A stretch of 64,000 nucleotides of DNA from Sisyra terminalis (taxonomy: Eukaryota; Arthropoda; Insecta; Neuroptera; Sisyridae). The notes below the pieces were generated by a model. It saw only the letters and a program-made list of their open reading frames with translations. It was not told the DNA's origin and did not search any database. Numbering within the stretch: the stretch's first letter is position 1; each line of letters opens with the position of its first letter. This document shows positions 1-12,880 of this stretch, in pieces. The position numbers and the translations under genes were made by a program. Where the stretch lies: the NCBI GenBank assembly GCA_958496175.1, contig OY292275.1, forward strand, positions 49,863,701 through 49,927,700, read 5' to 3'.

Positions 1-96
1 AATAAAAGTTTGGTTTTTTGAATAGATTCCAAGGAATCTAAATAAATTATTAGTCGCTTTTGGATTTCAAAGCAATACTGATTGATAAGAAAAACA

Positions 97-701
97 ATTA
101 AATATATGCAACAATTGTATCGCAAAAAATTAAAGTGATGTCTTAAGAATTTTGGCTCGGGTTTGAGTATGGCAATATCGCCAGGTTACCAAAATGCACC
201 GGGCCCCAAGACCATCAAGACCCGACAAGGCACGTTGTTTTGGATATAGAGCTAAGCTAGGTTTTGCTATTTATTGTATTCTTGTCCGCCGTGTAGGACG
301 TAAACGTCCTGTTCCTAAAGGTGCCACTTTTGGTAAGCCCAAAAACCACGGCATTAACCAATTGAAAGCAGTTCGTAATTTATAATCCATTGCTAAGGAA
401 CGTGTTGGACGCCGATGTAGTGGACTCCAAGTATTGAATTCCTGCTGATTTGGACAAGATTCTTGATATACTATGAATATAATACTATGAATTTATTTTA
501 ATAGACCCTATAAGGTTATTAGAAGAGATCCTAAAACTAACTGGATTTGCAACCCCGTTCATAAGCACCGTGAACTTCGAGGAAAAACATCTGCTGGAAA
601 ATCATCTCATGGACTTGACAAAGGACACATATACTTACAAACAATTGGCAATTGATCGTAAAAAAAAAATCCAAAATAGAACTTTAAGAAAGTATGGCTA
701 G
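97..701 (+). pseudogene. RpL15: Processed pseudogene of ribosomal protein L15 (eL15)
   Basis: The parent gene encodes a large-subunit ribosomal protein. Conceptual translation follows eL15 almost end to end: YMQQLYRKK near 103-129, SDVLR after a +1 shift near 130-136, [20 protein letters not shown] from 170, [17 protein letters not shown] near 290-350, then [19 protein letters not shown] and [12 protein letters not shown] near 516-615. No introns interrupt it, which fits a retrocopy. It is dead: there is a frameshift in the N-terminal part, a TGA at 164-166 (Arg position), a TAA at 383-385 (Gln position), further TGA codons near 448 and 463, a short TACTATGAAT duplication near 470-490 that replaces the segment before the conserved RRDP, and a degraded basic C-terminus. 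The first few codons before YMQ cannot be aligned confidently. No poly-A tract or target duplication was certain. Confidence 0.92.
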
Positions 702-2285
702 ATTTTTCGAATTTAAAAACTAAGCTCTACTAGTAGCTTAAATAATATTGATAGACATTTTAAAATATAATTAAGTTAAATGGAAAAAGCAGAGTTTTCT
801 TTTTAAGTTTTTCAAGCTTTTTAAATCTCTTGTTTTTTTTTTTAGTCTTTCAAATAATCAGTGAAGTCATTATTATAAAATTCCATTTATCACAAAAAAA
901 TAAAGAAAAATATTTAAATTTCAATAAAAGTTTTTCTTCTGTAAATGTAATGAAAGAAATATTACTTATTAAAATTTCTTTCTCTTCGTCTTACGAAAGC
1001 TTTAATTTCAAGGTATTCGCATAAATTATCTTTATAAAATTAATTTTTATTCTACACAAATCTCCAATTGAAATGCATTTGAATTTGCTCTCCATCACAG
1101 CTTGAATCAAACTTTTTCAACTTGAGAATATAAAATCAATTCTCTTTATACAATTAAGCTCTTGAATTTCATTTTCCATCACAATTATTTAAATAAATAC
1201 CCTCATTCGCGTCCTCAAACTTTCCTTTATTGGCGTCTTGAATGCGATCTTTTGAATAACGAGCAATCGCTTTAGAACGTTAGACTCGGACATTGAAAAT
1301 GCATTTTGATGCAAATCGAGCGTTGATGTTACTCAGAAATTTCCGCAATTCATAATTGGATTCGGCGCTGAGTGTGTGACTCGGAAAGCTCGAACGCAGA
1401 GCTTTGCATCAACTACTTTATCTTCCTTGTAATGTCGCCTCTAATGAACAAGGAAAACGAGACAATTTTAAACAAACCGATTTGAATGGTTCGCGCTCTT
1501 TCATTCTTGAACTTTTGAATTATATTAAATGATAAATTATAACCAATGTTCACATCTGTGCTCACAACAATTTTAAATGATTTTCCTTCACCATTTAACG
1601 TGACTTGAATAAATTATGCAAACTTAGTTCTAAGTCCTATTTACAGTAATTTATCATTGGAAAATACATTTTGCTACATGTAAAATGCTCAATGTAAAAA
1701 TAAATTATATCATCAAAGATTTATTGATTCCAATTATTTGCAAACCTTTCAACTTACACCTTTTACTACGAATAAATCATTTAATGCACTCAAGAATAAG
1801 CCCTTAAACGTAAGCTCTTTTGTTTTAATCTTCAAAGTTTTTGAGCTTCTGAGATCTGAATTACACCAGCATAGAAAATCAGCTGATTAATTTTAAAATT
1901 ATTAAGTTGAAAAACACAAAAATGCCTCTTTAATTTAGCTCTCTTATTTTATAATTATTATTCATTTATTTTTATTATAAATATTTTTCTAATTAATTTT
2001 CTATGAAAAAGCTACGTTTTATTTGCAAATTTTACTACAATTTTAAAAATTAAAAGTTCTAAAACATATACTGCGTATTTGGAAACCAAATAACTCGATA
2101 TAATTTACCATATTCATAATCACTATTTTATTAAATGATGTATAATGTTTCACAATTTTTTTGAAGTATAATTTACGTTGGGTTTCTTTTGCTAAAAAGT
2201 AATGCAGGAATCCTCCGAATAGTAAGACGAGGAAATATTCAAACTCCAACTATGGTAAACTTATCTTGGTTGATGCTTTAATTAA
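702..2285. other. Intergenic AT-rich DNA, nothing assigned
   Basis: Only short open frames with no family resemblance occur here. The 1200-1450 part is slightly richer in CpG, but no motif or exon structure is evident. Confidence 0.6.
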
Positions 2286-2650
2286 ATAGGTGGATGTTAT
2301 ATTGAATGGGCAAGCCTTGGTCATGCTAATGATTAGCCAAGATTGTGCAAAAATTGACAAGCCTAATAATAGCTTAATAATGGCAACCCAGGCTTAGCCT
2401 GGGAAAGGATCATTTAGCTTTGGTTTCGCCAAAGCTAAGGCAAGGTTAGATAAAACCTTCGAAGTCTAACTTTAGTTAATTTAAGACAACCTGAGCTTGA
2501 ACATAGGTAGGTTATCCAGTTTTGGCAATGTTAATAGTTAGCCAAGCTTGAGCTAAAACTGGGGAGTCTAATTCGGTTCATTACGGGGAACCGGACTTGG
2601 CCTAATTCGGGTTATTCAGCCTTGATTATTACTACGCTGTTCAGATTTGA
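2286..2650. repeat. Hairpin-rich patch of short palindromes
   Basis: Several perfect or near-perfect short inverted repeats lie close together: CCCAGGCTTAGCCTGGG near 2386-2402, AGCTTTGG-TTTCG-CCAAAGCT near 2417-2437, and GGTTC-ATTACGG-GGAACC near 2575-2590. Between them are recurring words such as AAGCCTTGG, TTAGCCAAG and CAAGCTTGAG. The patch is less AT-rich than its surroundings. It has no reading frame. It may be a remnant of a repeat built from imperfect copies of a short G/C-bearing word. The family is unknown. Confidence 0.45.
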
Positions 2651-3099
2651 GACAAATTTTTCGCCTTCATATGAATTTTCTCTACACCTGCATTTCTTTT
2701 AGATGTAATGGAAAAAATTTCTTGGAAATATATGTAGAAAATTGATCATTACTTTAAACTTATTAAAAATTTTCATCATTACATTTCTCTTATTCTAAAA
2801 GGAACACAGCCAGTCGCTGATTTCTTTTCTAAATGATATTATGTATTAAATAACTGAAATTCAAACAATAAGTTGATAATTAAAATCATGTATTATCTCT
2901 ACTGCATTAATAAAAGTGGGGACTAAGGTAATCTTATCATTACAATTATTAACAAATTGAAAATTAATATCATTTGATCATTAACTTCGATATTAAATTA
3001 GAACTATTTCATTTTTAACAATTATTTTTTTAACTTAAGGAAATAATCTTTAGTCATACTGAGCAATTGAGATTGAGAAAGTCTCGAAAAGGTCAAGTA

Positions 3100-3300
3100 T
3101 AACCCATTTATGATAATGAAACGTGGGTCAATCGCAGCAATCACTCTTGGGTCCATGTTATAATTCCAGATTTTTACCAAGGTTGGATCAAGACTGGTTT
3201 ACAAGCTTGGCCCAAATTTCTATATAGTTGGGCCAATTAGCCTGGGTCTATCCTGGATCCGTTATACTTTCCAGTTTGGATACTTCTAGTATAAAATACA
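3100..3300. repeat. Second hairpin-rich patch of similar word content
   Basis: It contains TTGGCCCAA at about 3209 and its exact complement TTGGGCCAA about 20 bases later. It shares the words AAGCTTGG, CTTGGGTC and CCTGGATCC with the style of the 2.3-2.6 kb patch. It probably belongs to the same unnamed repeat type. The 450 bp between the two patches show nothing. Confidence 0.35.
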
Positions 3301-5031
3301 CAAAAAAAAATCATTAAGAGGATTCTATCGAAAATTATTGTTATCGAAAATCGAGAAATCAATAACTAATATTGGCAATTAAAACGTAAGCTTGTTATTT
3401 TTAAACTGCAATAAAAATGTTTATTCTTTTTCAAATGTGTTATTTTTTATTCAGACATATAAATCTAATTTGAATATCGTATTTGCTTTTCATCGTTGCT
3501 ATGACAAAACTCTGGTTAAATGATTACCTGTTTTTCTTTCGAAATTTCCATTTACATAATTGGAATATTTCCATTAAAAGCTCAATTGAAATGGGAGACA
3601 TCTACAATTGATACATTATAGAAAATTATTCGCATTGAAGAGACAATGTCACTAATTATCAATAACATTACTGAAATTTTTCATTGCAAATTGGAAATGG
3701 GCGTTTCAACACATAATTTTCAGATTAAATCAATCGCAAATTGCAACATTAAAATTCGTCTAGACCGAAAAATCACGTTGAAAAGTTTTCTGTGTCGCAC
3801 AAAGTTGGAATTTAGTCTGCAAAAAAAAATCGTTGAAAACTTCGATTAATTACAAATTAAAAAGCAAATATCGAAGACAAAATTTCAATTCAGCCAATTT
3901 TCTTTGAACTTGTTATGTAGTCAGACCACGTACGCAAAGAAAATACAAATGAAACTCGTATTCGTTGTAAATATCTTTTTAAAAACTGAACATTTTTGCT
4001 AACCGTTTGAGAAAATTTATGTTTGTCTTTGTGCTAGAGCACATATCTCTTGTCTTATTTAAATGCGATAAAAGGCATGCGGAGAATACGTCGAGGTATT
4101 TAAATTAGTGATTTATTTCCGTTGCAAGTTCCAGCAAGACGATTACATTTTGGCTAGCACGTGCTTAAATCTCTGAGTTCTCTTCATTAAAACCATAAAT
4201 GATATTTAGGTACATTTCAATTCCAATAATTAATTCCAATAAAAATAAGATTATCGTGCTAATAAATTAGTTTTATGACACTTATTGCGCTCATTCCTCG
4301 AAATTCAAGCAAAAGCTCAACTAATCGTATACAAGAAAAACTTTCAAGCTTAATGACTCATTAATTTAAACTCGATAATTACCCCGCTTTTACGTTAAAT
4401 TTATTGAATCTATTGTTATCGATTTGCAAACTTGTTATTTTACAAAACAAAAAAAAAAATCATAGACTTGTTTCAACAAAATTTCGAGAGTTGAGTCGGT
4501 TGTGTATCGGAAAAAATTGTTATTAATTAAAATATGGTTTGATTGAATGTTTATTGAAGTGGTTTGATTCATTTATCATAAAAGTTTTGAAAAAAAACGA
4601 ATTCGATTTTAATTTGTGCGCTGTCGTTTACACTCGTAGTAAATCAACGTTTTTTAATTGAAATACGAGTTGTTATATTTTCACTGTTGTCTCTCAATCT
4701 TTAATGTTGTGGAACGTTTTTATTTTTTGAAAAAGAGTTATTTATTTTGCAACAAATGTTATTTGTTAACTACATTTTTCAATTAAGTTTTAAGTTTGCT
4801 TGGTTAACTTTTGCTAAAAGTGGTATTTTTTCGAAGAATTGGTAAATTTTGAAAAAAACATGTAATATTGTACTTGTAAAGTTGATCTTAACACAATTTT
4901 GCTTGATACATTTTTAAACATTTTTTTAAATAAATTCAAATCTTTAGAACAACAACAAATTGAAGATAAACTACAGGATTGGGTACAATAACAAATATAT
5001 AATTTTTATACATATTTTATGTATATACAGA
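3301..5031. other. Intergenic AT-rich DNA, nothing assigned
   Basis: Poly-A and poly-T runs and short spurious frames only. Confidence 0.6.
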
Positions 5032-5034
5032 TAA

Positions 5035-5843
5035 GGGTAATTTTTTTTTTTTGGGACTATTTTTTTTTTGCTTCCATGCTGAAATTTTGTTGGAAATACT
5101 TCAAAAAAAATTCCCTGAAAATTTGAGCTCTTAATATTAATATTAAGTACTCGTTCACAGCGTGTGAATATTTTCTATTTAAAATACACGTAAACTTTGA
5201 TTTTTTTTAAAATTTTTATAGTTCAGCGGCATTTTATGGTATCGCCTCGCTCAAAGTTGGGATTTTTTTACAATTGTATGCTCTACAAAAGTGTCTATTG
5301 CGGCAAAACCGTAATTTACACGGGCGAGGTAGTACGGGTCACTAAACCTAGATTTTTCATAGATTTCTCGTTTTTCTCTCAGTAACTCATGAATTACAAG
5401 ACCTACAGAAAAAATTTAAGTAGCAAATTTATAGGAAATTTAATTTCCTAAAAAAAAGTTCCAGAAAACAAAATTTCTAAGATCGATATTTCTCGAGATA
5501 TTGAGCCTTGAATTTCTCTTATTATAAAATTTTTACGGATTATTAAGTAAAATTTAAGAAAATATTGATTTTTTATTCCTGATTAAAAATTATTAAAAAA
5601 GGCACTTTTGTAGAGCAAACAATTGTAAAAAAATCCCGACTTTGAGCGAGGCGATACCATAAAATGCCGCGGAACTATAAAAATTTAAAAAAAAAAATCA
5701 AAGTTTACGTGTATTTTAAATGGAAAATATTCACACGCTGTGAACGAGTACTTAATATTAATATTAAGAGCTCAAACTTTTAGGGAATTTTTTTTGAAGT
5801 ATTTCCAACAAAATTTAGGCATGGGAGCAAAAAAAAATCACCC
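5035..5843. mobile_element. Foldback MITE copy 1 with ~260-bp terminal inverted repeats
   Basis: The left arm (about 5035-5300) and right arm (about 5590-5843) are inverted copies. Both carry GCWTCCCATGC-like ends next to poly-A/T, a TTCACAGCGTGTGAATATT segment, AACGAGTACTTAATATT, and a GGTATCGCCTCGCTCAAAG block. The outer tips read GGGTAATTT and AAATCACCC. The trinucleotide TAA is present on both sides (5032-5034 and 5844-5846), compatible with a 3-bp target duplication as used by PIF/Harbinger transposons. That superfamily assignment is inference. The loop (about 5300-5590) has no protein-coding similarity, so the element is non-autonomous. A second copy lies at 49427-50184. Confidence 0.85.
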
Positions 5844-5849
5844 TAATTC

Positions 5850-8800
5850 AGATAGCTATTTGTACATACTGTTTAGTATTTTACAATATTATATACAACT
5901 AACTACTTTTACATAATTTAAATCAAAAATATATGAATTAACTGTTTATCAGCATAGGTCACTTGTTTGGAAAATATTTATCGAAAACATTTACCATATA
6001 GAAGTGGATTATAGTCGTTAACTCTCATGTATAAATATAAATAAAAAGTCAATTGGGTATCATTTTTAATAACTTTTAAAACCAGCAAAATCACTTCCAA
6101 AATCGGCAAATTTCGGTTTGAAAAGTTTTTGGTTTTCCGAGCAACTTCCTACTGTAGCAACGACGTTTCCTTTTATTAAAATTTCAATATGATCATTTTT
6201 CCATAACGCCGCTAAAGAAGGATAACTTGAAAAATTACTTACGGTCTAGGAATTGATTTTTAAAAGGAAATTACAACAAAAAAAATAACGTGACTTGCAT
6301 TACTTTTAAGAATGCAGCTTTGAGGAAAATTAAGATAGTAGTATGTCTTTAGCATATCATAATTACATCACTTTCCTTTTTTTTTTGGTTGACTTTTGTT
6401 AGGTATTGAACTTAGGTGGGTTTTTTTTCAACCAAATATTTGTAAAAATCAAATGAGTGTTTTTTTTTTTTTAATTAAGTAATATTTTTTTTTCATAATT
6501 CTCGAATACTTGGTATTATTTGGCGTTTGTGAAACCAGTTGTAATGATTTTTATTTATTCCATTCAAATCAAATAAGGCATTGATCAATTTCCGATTCAT
6601 TAATCTCATATCTATTAGGTATTACCTGCATACATTAATCCCCAATGCATTTGGTCCATATCGATATTTTTATTGCCTCCACATCCACTGTAAATGAGTT
6701 TATCTAGCCACCAAGCTGTAAAGCTAGTCTAAATTGGCGCAATTAGAGTGCTTATTTTTTAATTAGACCTCGTAAAGCGCTTGACATCTTTTAAACAAAT
6801 TTAAATACCTGGCACATGAGCATTTACTGATAATATCGATTTAATCATTATGCAAAGTACTAATTCAAACCTGTCGACGTAATTGGATTAGGCTGAAACT
6901 ATGGCAATTCATGAAAGCAATTTTCGTTCCGTATGCCTCTCCGTAGGTACATGTGCACTTTCACACATTCCTAATGCCCTCTACTTGTCCATCCATAATT
7001 ATGCCACAATATTCTCTTGTGAATCCACGGTTTGATCTATAGATTCCATTGCTACTAATTGATCATTTGCATTAAAGTGATACAAATTGAACAAAATTAT
7101 GCTGTCTTAATTATTGAAAATATCAAAAATTACCTCATTTTAACTCTTCAATGAACAATTTTAACAAAAATTAATTGGGATGGAAACATCAACAAATTCT
7201 TCAATTTGAAAATACAATAATTATGATTTACAAACTATAATCAATTTATTTTTATGTATCCTCGGTTGTTTTATAAAAACGATCGAAAGAATTTATTAAA
7301 ATTACAATTCAATTTTAAAATATATTACTTTTTTTGCAGATCTTTAGTTTTTCGATCACTGTAAAGGATTAAGCTTATTTCCTACGAAAATATTTTGATT
7401 TGATTCTGTTGCATTTTACTCGTATGTACAGTTTTGTTTTTCTTATTTTGCGATGTTACTTTTTGCGCGTTAACTTCAAATTTCAGTGTTATACTCTAAC
7501 AACAAGACTCTAAAAGTCAAAAGGAACTCGTTTAAATTTCATGGAGAACATTTGACTACAACACCTTAAAAAACAAACGTATTTGTGAAGCTCACAAAAT
7601 GAGATTTTTGAGAGTTTTGTAAGCACATTTGATAATATGAAAGATTAACAATACTGCTAATACTGATTATCTGATTCTTTAGTGACTTGATTTGCCATTC
7701 ATCCAAGAAATTATAATTTCTTCTTTGAACACTTTTATCCTCAAACAACGGCTTATTTTGTTGTTTTTAAAAAATCATACTTCAAACCTTACCATAAAAG
7801 CTTTCCAGATGTTTAAAATTATAAAACTATTTTAAAAACATCCATGCACAATGTATAGTACATTTATATTTATTAATTTATAAATTAGGTCCAAAAAAGC
7901 TTTTTTATTACTTTGAATTTTGCTTGTTTTCAAATTTTATCTAAAGTTTCAAGTTGAAAGACCTACTAGAAATTGTCACTATTTTAATGATCTAATATCT
8001 CTAGGGAGTCACAACAAAATTATCATTAATACTCTTGATACCAAATCTAACGTTATTTTCATGTTTTTAATTAGATTCGTTATCAAAGTAAAGAACGTTG
8101 ACGAGTGCCCAGTCGCCTCGAGATAATCCGGGTGATATTCGTTTGCTCTACTAATTATTACCTATTACCTTAACTACTAGATATTATTATTACCCGTATA
8201 AATCATACCCTTATAAGTCAAACATTTATAGGATTTGAAGTTAAACAAAACTTTGAAAAAATAATTCTTGTAGGTATGACTTGGTAGATTTAACTCTTGA
8301 AAAAAAAATTTTGTAAGACGATGATATATACCAATCTACTAACTAAAAAGTATGTTGTGACCATAAGAAACATACGGCCAGAATTTTAAAAAATATATTT
8401 ACAGTTTGCCAAAGTCATACTCCAAAATTATATTGTGCCTAACTTTCAAAGATATGTCACGCGTGGAAAAAATCCAAGCAAAGGTTGAATAATTTGCGGT
8501 ACCTTAACAGTTGATTCATTCCTAAAACTTTTTCACCTCATAAAGTGTTGTTAGTTGTCTCATTATGAAACAAATATATTTACAGATATCTCCGCCGAAT
8601 TGTTCTTGCATTCTCAGACTACTGTGCTTTGAAAACAATAGCAAGAATGAATAAAAGCTGCTTTGCAATTTGTCCCTCACATCAAATGAAATCCTTTACG
8701 AAACAGTACAAATTCTTTGAAAAATCATATATTTTAACTACAATATGAATTAATGAGTTTATTTTCTGTTTTTTTTTTTATAAGACTAAATCTCTAACGT

Positions 8801-11800
8801 ATTTTATATCTGATAAAACATTACACTATTAACTTTTCCACATGTTTTTAAAAAGCTCCATTTTTAATCATTTTATGTTGATGCCAAATAATTGACTATC
8901 AATTCTATTTCAATCAATCTTCTTTCACCCTCTAAATCCTTATTTTGTCCATTTATACTTAGAATTTTGTTTTTATTGCACTTTATTTTGAAATTTTAAT
9001 CCAACTAAAAATATTTTGCTTAAGATAGGTATCCAAGACTCACAAGCACCAATGGATCTCACTTGACTATTAAAGAGTTATCAAAGTCCTTATTCTGCAA
9101 ACTCAACATTATGACCAAAAAGTTTGGCTTGATCGTTTGATACTTAAATATAATAATGCTATGTTTAGATATGCAGATATATATATAATCAAGGCACTTC
9201 TCTTTTTAGGTAACTCGTAATAGGTAACAGCGCCATAAATTGACTACCCGATACTTTTTGGCCAAAATATAAGATTTGTTGAGTTAAGACTTTTTTTAAG
9301 TTGGAGTTAGAGTTAAGTTTTGGTTTTTCATGTGATTTAATAACTTCTAATTCGTTAAACCGTAATGAACTCATGAGTCTTGGCTCACATATCATTTTTT
9401 TATTTTTTTTATTTCTAGTTCTTATGCATTTGCTCCTTATGTCATTGGAATTGCATTTAAGACAACAGTTTTAATAAAATTGACCCAAAGAATTTACGAC
9501 CAATATAATAATAATATAATATAATAATAATAATTGTATGACGCAAATTATACACCGTTAATGAAAAATTCATATTGACAAATTTTTAAAATTTTTATCT
9601 ACCAAAAGTTCATGAACAGGTAATATTGGTACTATAACGTCTTCCGTTTTACTTCAATCTCATGGTTAGAACTTTCGAATATTCTAAATCCGCAAGTAAT
9701 TTTTTATAAAAATAATAAAAAATCTATTTTTTTTAAATTTGATTATTGTTTTCTGTGTTATTTTCACATTTTTGGAATTGTTATTAGTATTGAATCGATT
9801 TTTCAAATTTGATTTACATATCTGCACAGTATACCGGGATTGAAGTTTAATAGTTGCAGATTTTTTAATTGTGTTAGTGTCAATGTTCAAATCCTAATTT
9901 GCAAATTAAATTTCAGTATTCGAAAACTTGGAAAAATAAAATATTTTGCTTTACAGAATTGCACCTCATTTTAGGAGGATGTAAAAGAAGAGTTATTGCC
10001 AAAATATTTTTTTTTTTTGGGGGGGTTTGCTTGCAAATTCTTGCCTGTATCCTGATATTTAGTCTTCTAGGACTTCGGGAAGTACTCTTTTGATGTTACT
10101 AAGTGAGTTATTATAAATAAGTTATAATTTATCCAAGTTTGACAACATTGCCTAACTTTGAAAATTTGAGATTTTTTATTTTTATTAGACCGACTTTATG
10201 AAGATAAATTATATTTTAAAACATCTTGTGAAAATGTGACTAGGTTTGGTAAAGTACACCGTATCCCCAAATGATATAACTGGTTTGAAATGTTATCGTA
10301 TGTTGAATTATAATTATCGTGAAATGATACAAAAAATCAATAGAATTTCTAGAAATAAATAATTGAGTCTTTGCCATAGACTAAGCCGCTTACTTGAAAC
10401 GACCAAAAAAACTAACAAACAAACCAATTTATATTTTATAGGTTAAACCTTTTTAAAATATATTTTAATAAAATCCAATTTAAAATATCCGACCAACCTA
10501 ATGAGTTATTATTTGGGCATATAGAGTAAGTGGAATTGGTTAATTTTTTCTGCGAATCAATTATTATAAATTCTAGCGAACATGTGCTGATAATGGTCGA
10601 TGTGGGAATTGAATCTGAAAGCCGGAAATCGATTGCATTTGTAAACATTCGAAACGAGCTGTTATACACTCTGTACAGAGTTGAATTTTAATAGAATTAT
10701 GTCGTTTTGTCATTGTATATTTCATTAAACTATATTAACACAATTGTTTTGTGGTTGTGCGAGTGCATAAATCACTCGTTACCATATTCCTAGTTGCCCG
10801 TCGCCTCTGAACTGTTCTTTTTTTTTCTATAAATTTTAACATATTTCGTTGCTGTAATTGCAATTTATTGTGCGCAAATTAAAATAAACAAAACATAATA
10901 AAATCACGATAAAAACATTAGCGTTGACTGACAATTTTGGGTTATTAAATTTCATCGGATGTGCATCATCTGTGCATTGCTATTTGTGTGAGGATATAGC
11001 CATGTGAAAATATAAACGTTCCCTTTCGGGAACAATCAAATCAAATTAGCTTGAACTAGTCAATATTTCAACAATTTGCCTACTTACTCCAATCAATAAA
11101 AAGTTACCAAAGCAATTAATAGTTTCAGTAATAGCGTTTGGAAATATAAAATTGTATTTAAAAATTTGTAGTTATTCGACTTCCACAATCGCTATTCTAC
11201 AAAATTTAATTACCATCGTCTTTGATAACAGAAAATGCAAAAGAATGATTTTTAATAACAGATGAAAGTATGGAAGTTCTTGAAAAAAACATTATAAATT
11301 GTCGATTTATTCATTGTCAAAATATTTGCATAAATAAAAACAATTTTTATGACTTCTTATATTCCAAAAAAAAAATTAAATCATTTGGAAGCATAAAGAA
11401 ATATTTTCCTTACAAATTGGAAAATATCTATTTTGTAGCAGTTTTCTATATAATAAATTGAACATAAGTCATATAGATTTCATTAGATTTTGTCGCCTAC
11501 ATTAAATAAGATTTTTTTTTGGAAAATTTTCAACCCCTTTCTAAATGTTTTCTCTAATGAAACATCATAATCCTGAAAATATAAAGCAAATGGCATTAAC
11601 CTACTCCTTTAACATGAGAAAAAAATATCATAGTTTTCTGGAAGTTATTTTCATTTTGACAATGATAAATTTTGAATTTGGGATAAGAAATAATTTTAAT
11701 TAATTTTAGTTATGTTTCTATAGAAAATCAATAGAATTGAATACAATAGAAATTAAATAAAGCATTGTTTACCTAGTCAAAGCTAGGCCAAACAATTAAT

Positions 11801-12764
11801 AATGATCAAAGAGAGATAATAATTTCACGAATTTTCATTATTTTATTTAAAATAAAATTAATTAAATGAGAAACATCATACATGAAATCAAAAATTAATG
11901 AAGTATTTCAAAACATTCGATTTCATCGAAATGTAATTGAATATTACAAATATAATTATCACTATATAATTAATGTAATACACTGCATCCAAACCAATTT
12001 AAAATGTTTTGATCAAAACTCACAAAAATAATTCAAATACATCCATTCAAAATCATAATTTGCGCAATAAATTGACTAAATTGGATGAGCTTTACCGCTT
12101 ACCGTTGACATTAATTGTTGAATTTTACCGAAAACAGCCCATTTTTTCTTATAAACAATTATGCAGTTGGAAAATGGGTTAATTGAAAAAAAAACTGTCC
12201 TGTTTTCCGTTAAGCTCGTGGATATTTCGAGTGAGATTTATCGTTATTTTCATTGAAGCTGTCGTTAAACCATCAATAATAGCGAAATAAAAGGCAATTG
12301 AATCATGAATTGAAATAAACAAAGCAAAATATCACGCTATATTCTCTTTAAAGTTTCGAGTGTCAATAAAGTAATAGTAATAATTTGTATAAATATTTCA
12401 AACATGTAACATAGAGAATAAAATAGATAAATTTCATACATTTTTTTTTTGAGGTTTGTTTGTCATTCATTGCAGAAATTAGCTGGTACAATAGGACTTT
12501 TTGTAAGTGGGAAGCTTAAACAAAAATCGCTGTTTTTAGTTTCAAATGATCGAATGAAAATGTTGCGAAAAAAATGAAATAACGTCGTTTTTAGGGCAAA
12601 AAATTGTTACATTTTTGACAATGAACTTTCTGTTTAGATCAATTTGAATTTTAAAGCAAAATTTATTGAATTTCCTTTACTGTTAGTTAAATTTTTCAAA
12701 TGTTGATTTTTCATAGTTCTGTTTCAATGCAAAAAATCAAGATATTTTTGCATTTATTTTTAAA
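5850..12764. other. Long AT-rich stretch with no recognisable gene
   Basis: I see no transposase, RT or host-protein similarity on either strand. Frames up to 77 codons are within chance for this composition. Near 10775-10810 the words CTAGTTGCCCGTCG weakly resemble the inverted 3' end of RTE-like repeats. Poly-T tracts occur near 6360-6480. Confidence 0.55.
9502..9535. repeat. (AAT)n-like microsatellite
   Basis: An interrupted run of AAT/AATAT units lies between CGACC and TTGTATG. It is a simple repeat with no visible association to a retrotransposon tail. Confidence 0.75.
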
Positions 12765-12774
12765 TATTCATTTT

Positions 12775-12870
12775 TTACGCCGCTATAGATCAACTGCCTG
12801 CCATCACCACTATGATATAGCGACACATCGCTGAACTGGTGCAAATCATATAATAGTCCACAAAAAAAAT
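12775..12870 (+). mobile_element. 5'-truncated LINE 3' end (family L1x copy 1) with target duplication
   Basis: This is only the terminal ~95 bp of the LINE family seen more fully at 61984-62511: GATCAACTGCCTGCCATCAC, GATATAGCGACACATCGCTG, AACTGGTGCAAAT, TAGTCCAC and then poly-A. It is flanked by the 10-bp direct repeat TATTCATTTT (12765-12774 and 12871-12880). A target duplication, a severe 5' truncation and an A tail together indicate target-primed reverse transcription. 'L1x' is my label for the local family, not a published name. Confidence 0.88.
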
Positions 12871-12880
12871 TATTCATTTT

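Noticed and set aside
9502..9535. CRISPR-like or satellite array
   Set aside because: It is a simple AAT microsatellite. The window is eukaryotic and no spaced direct repeats were seen.
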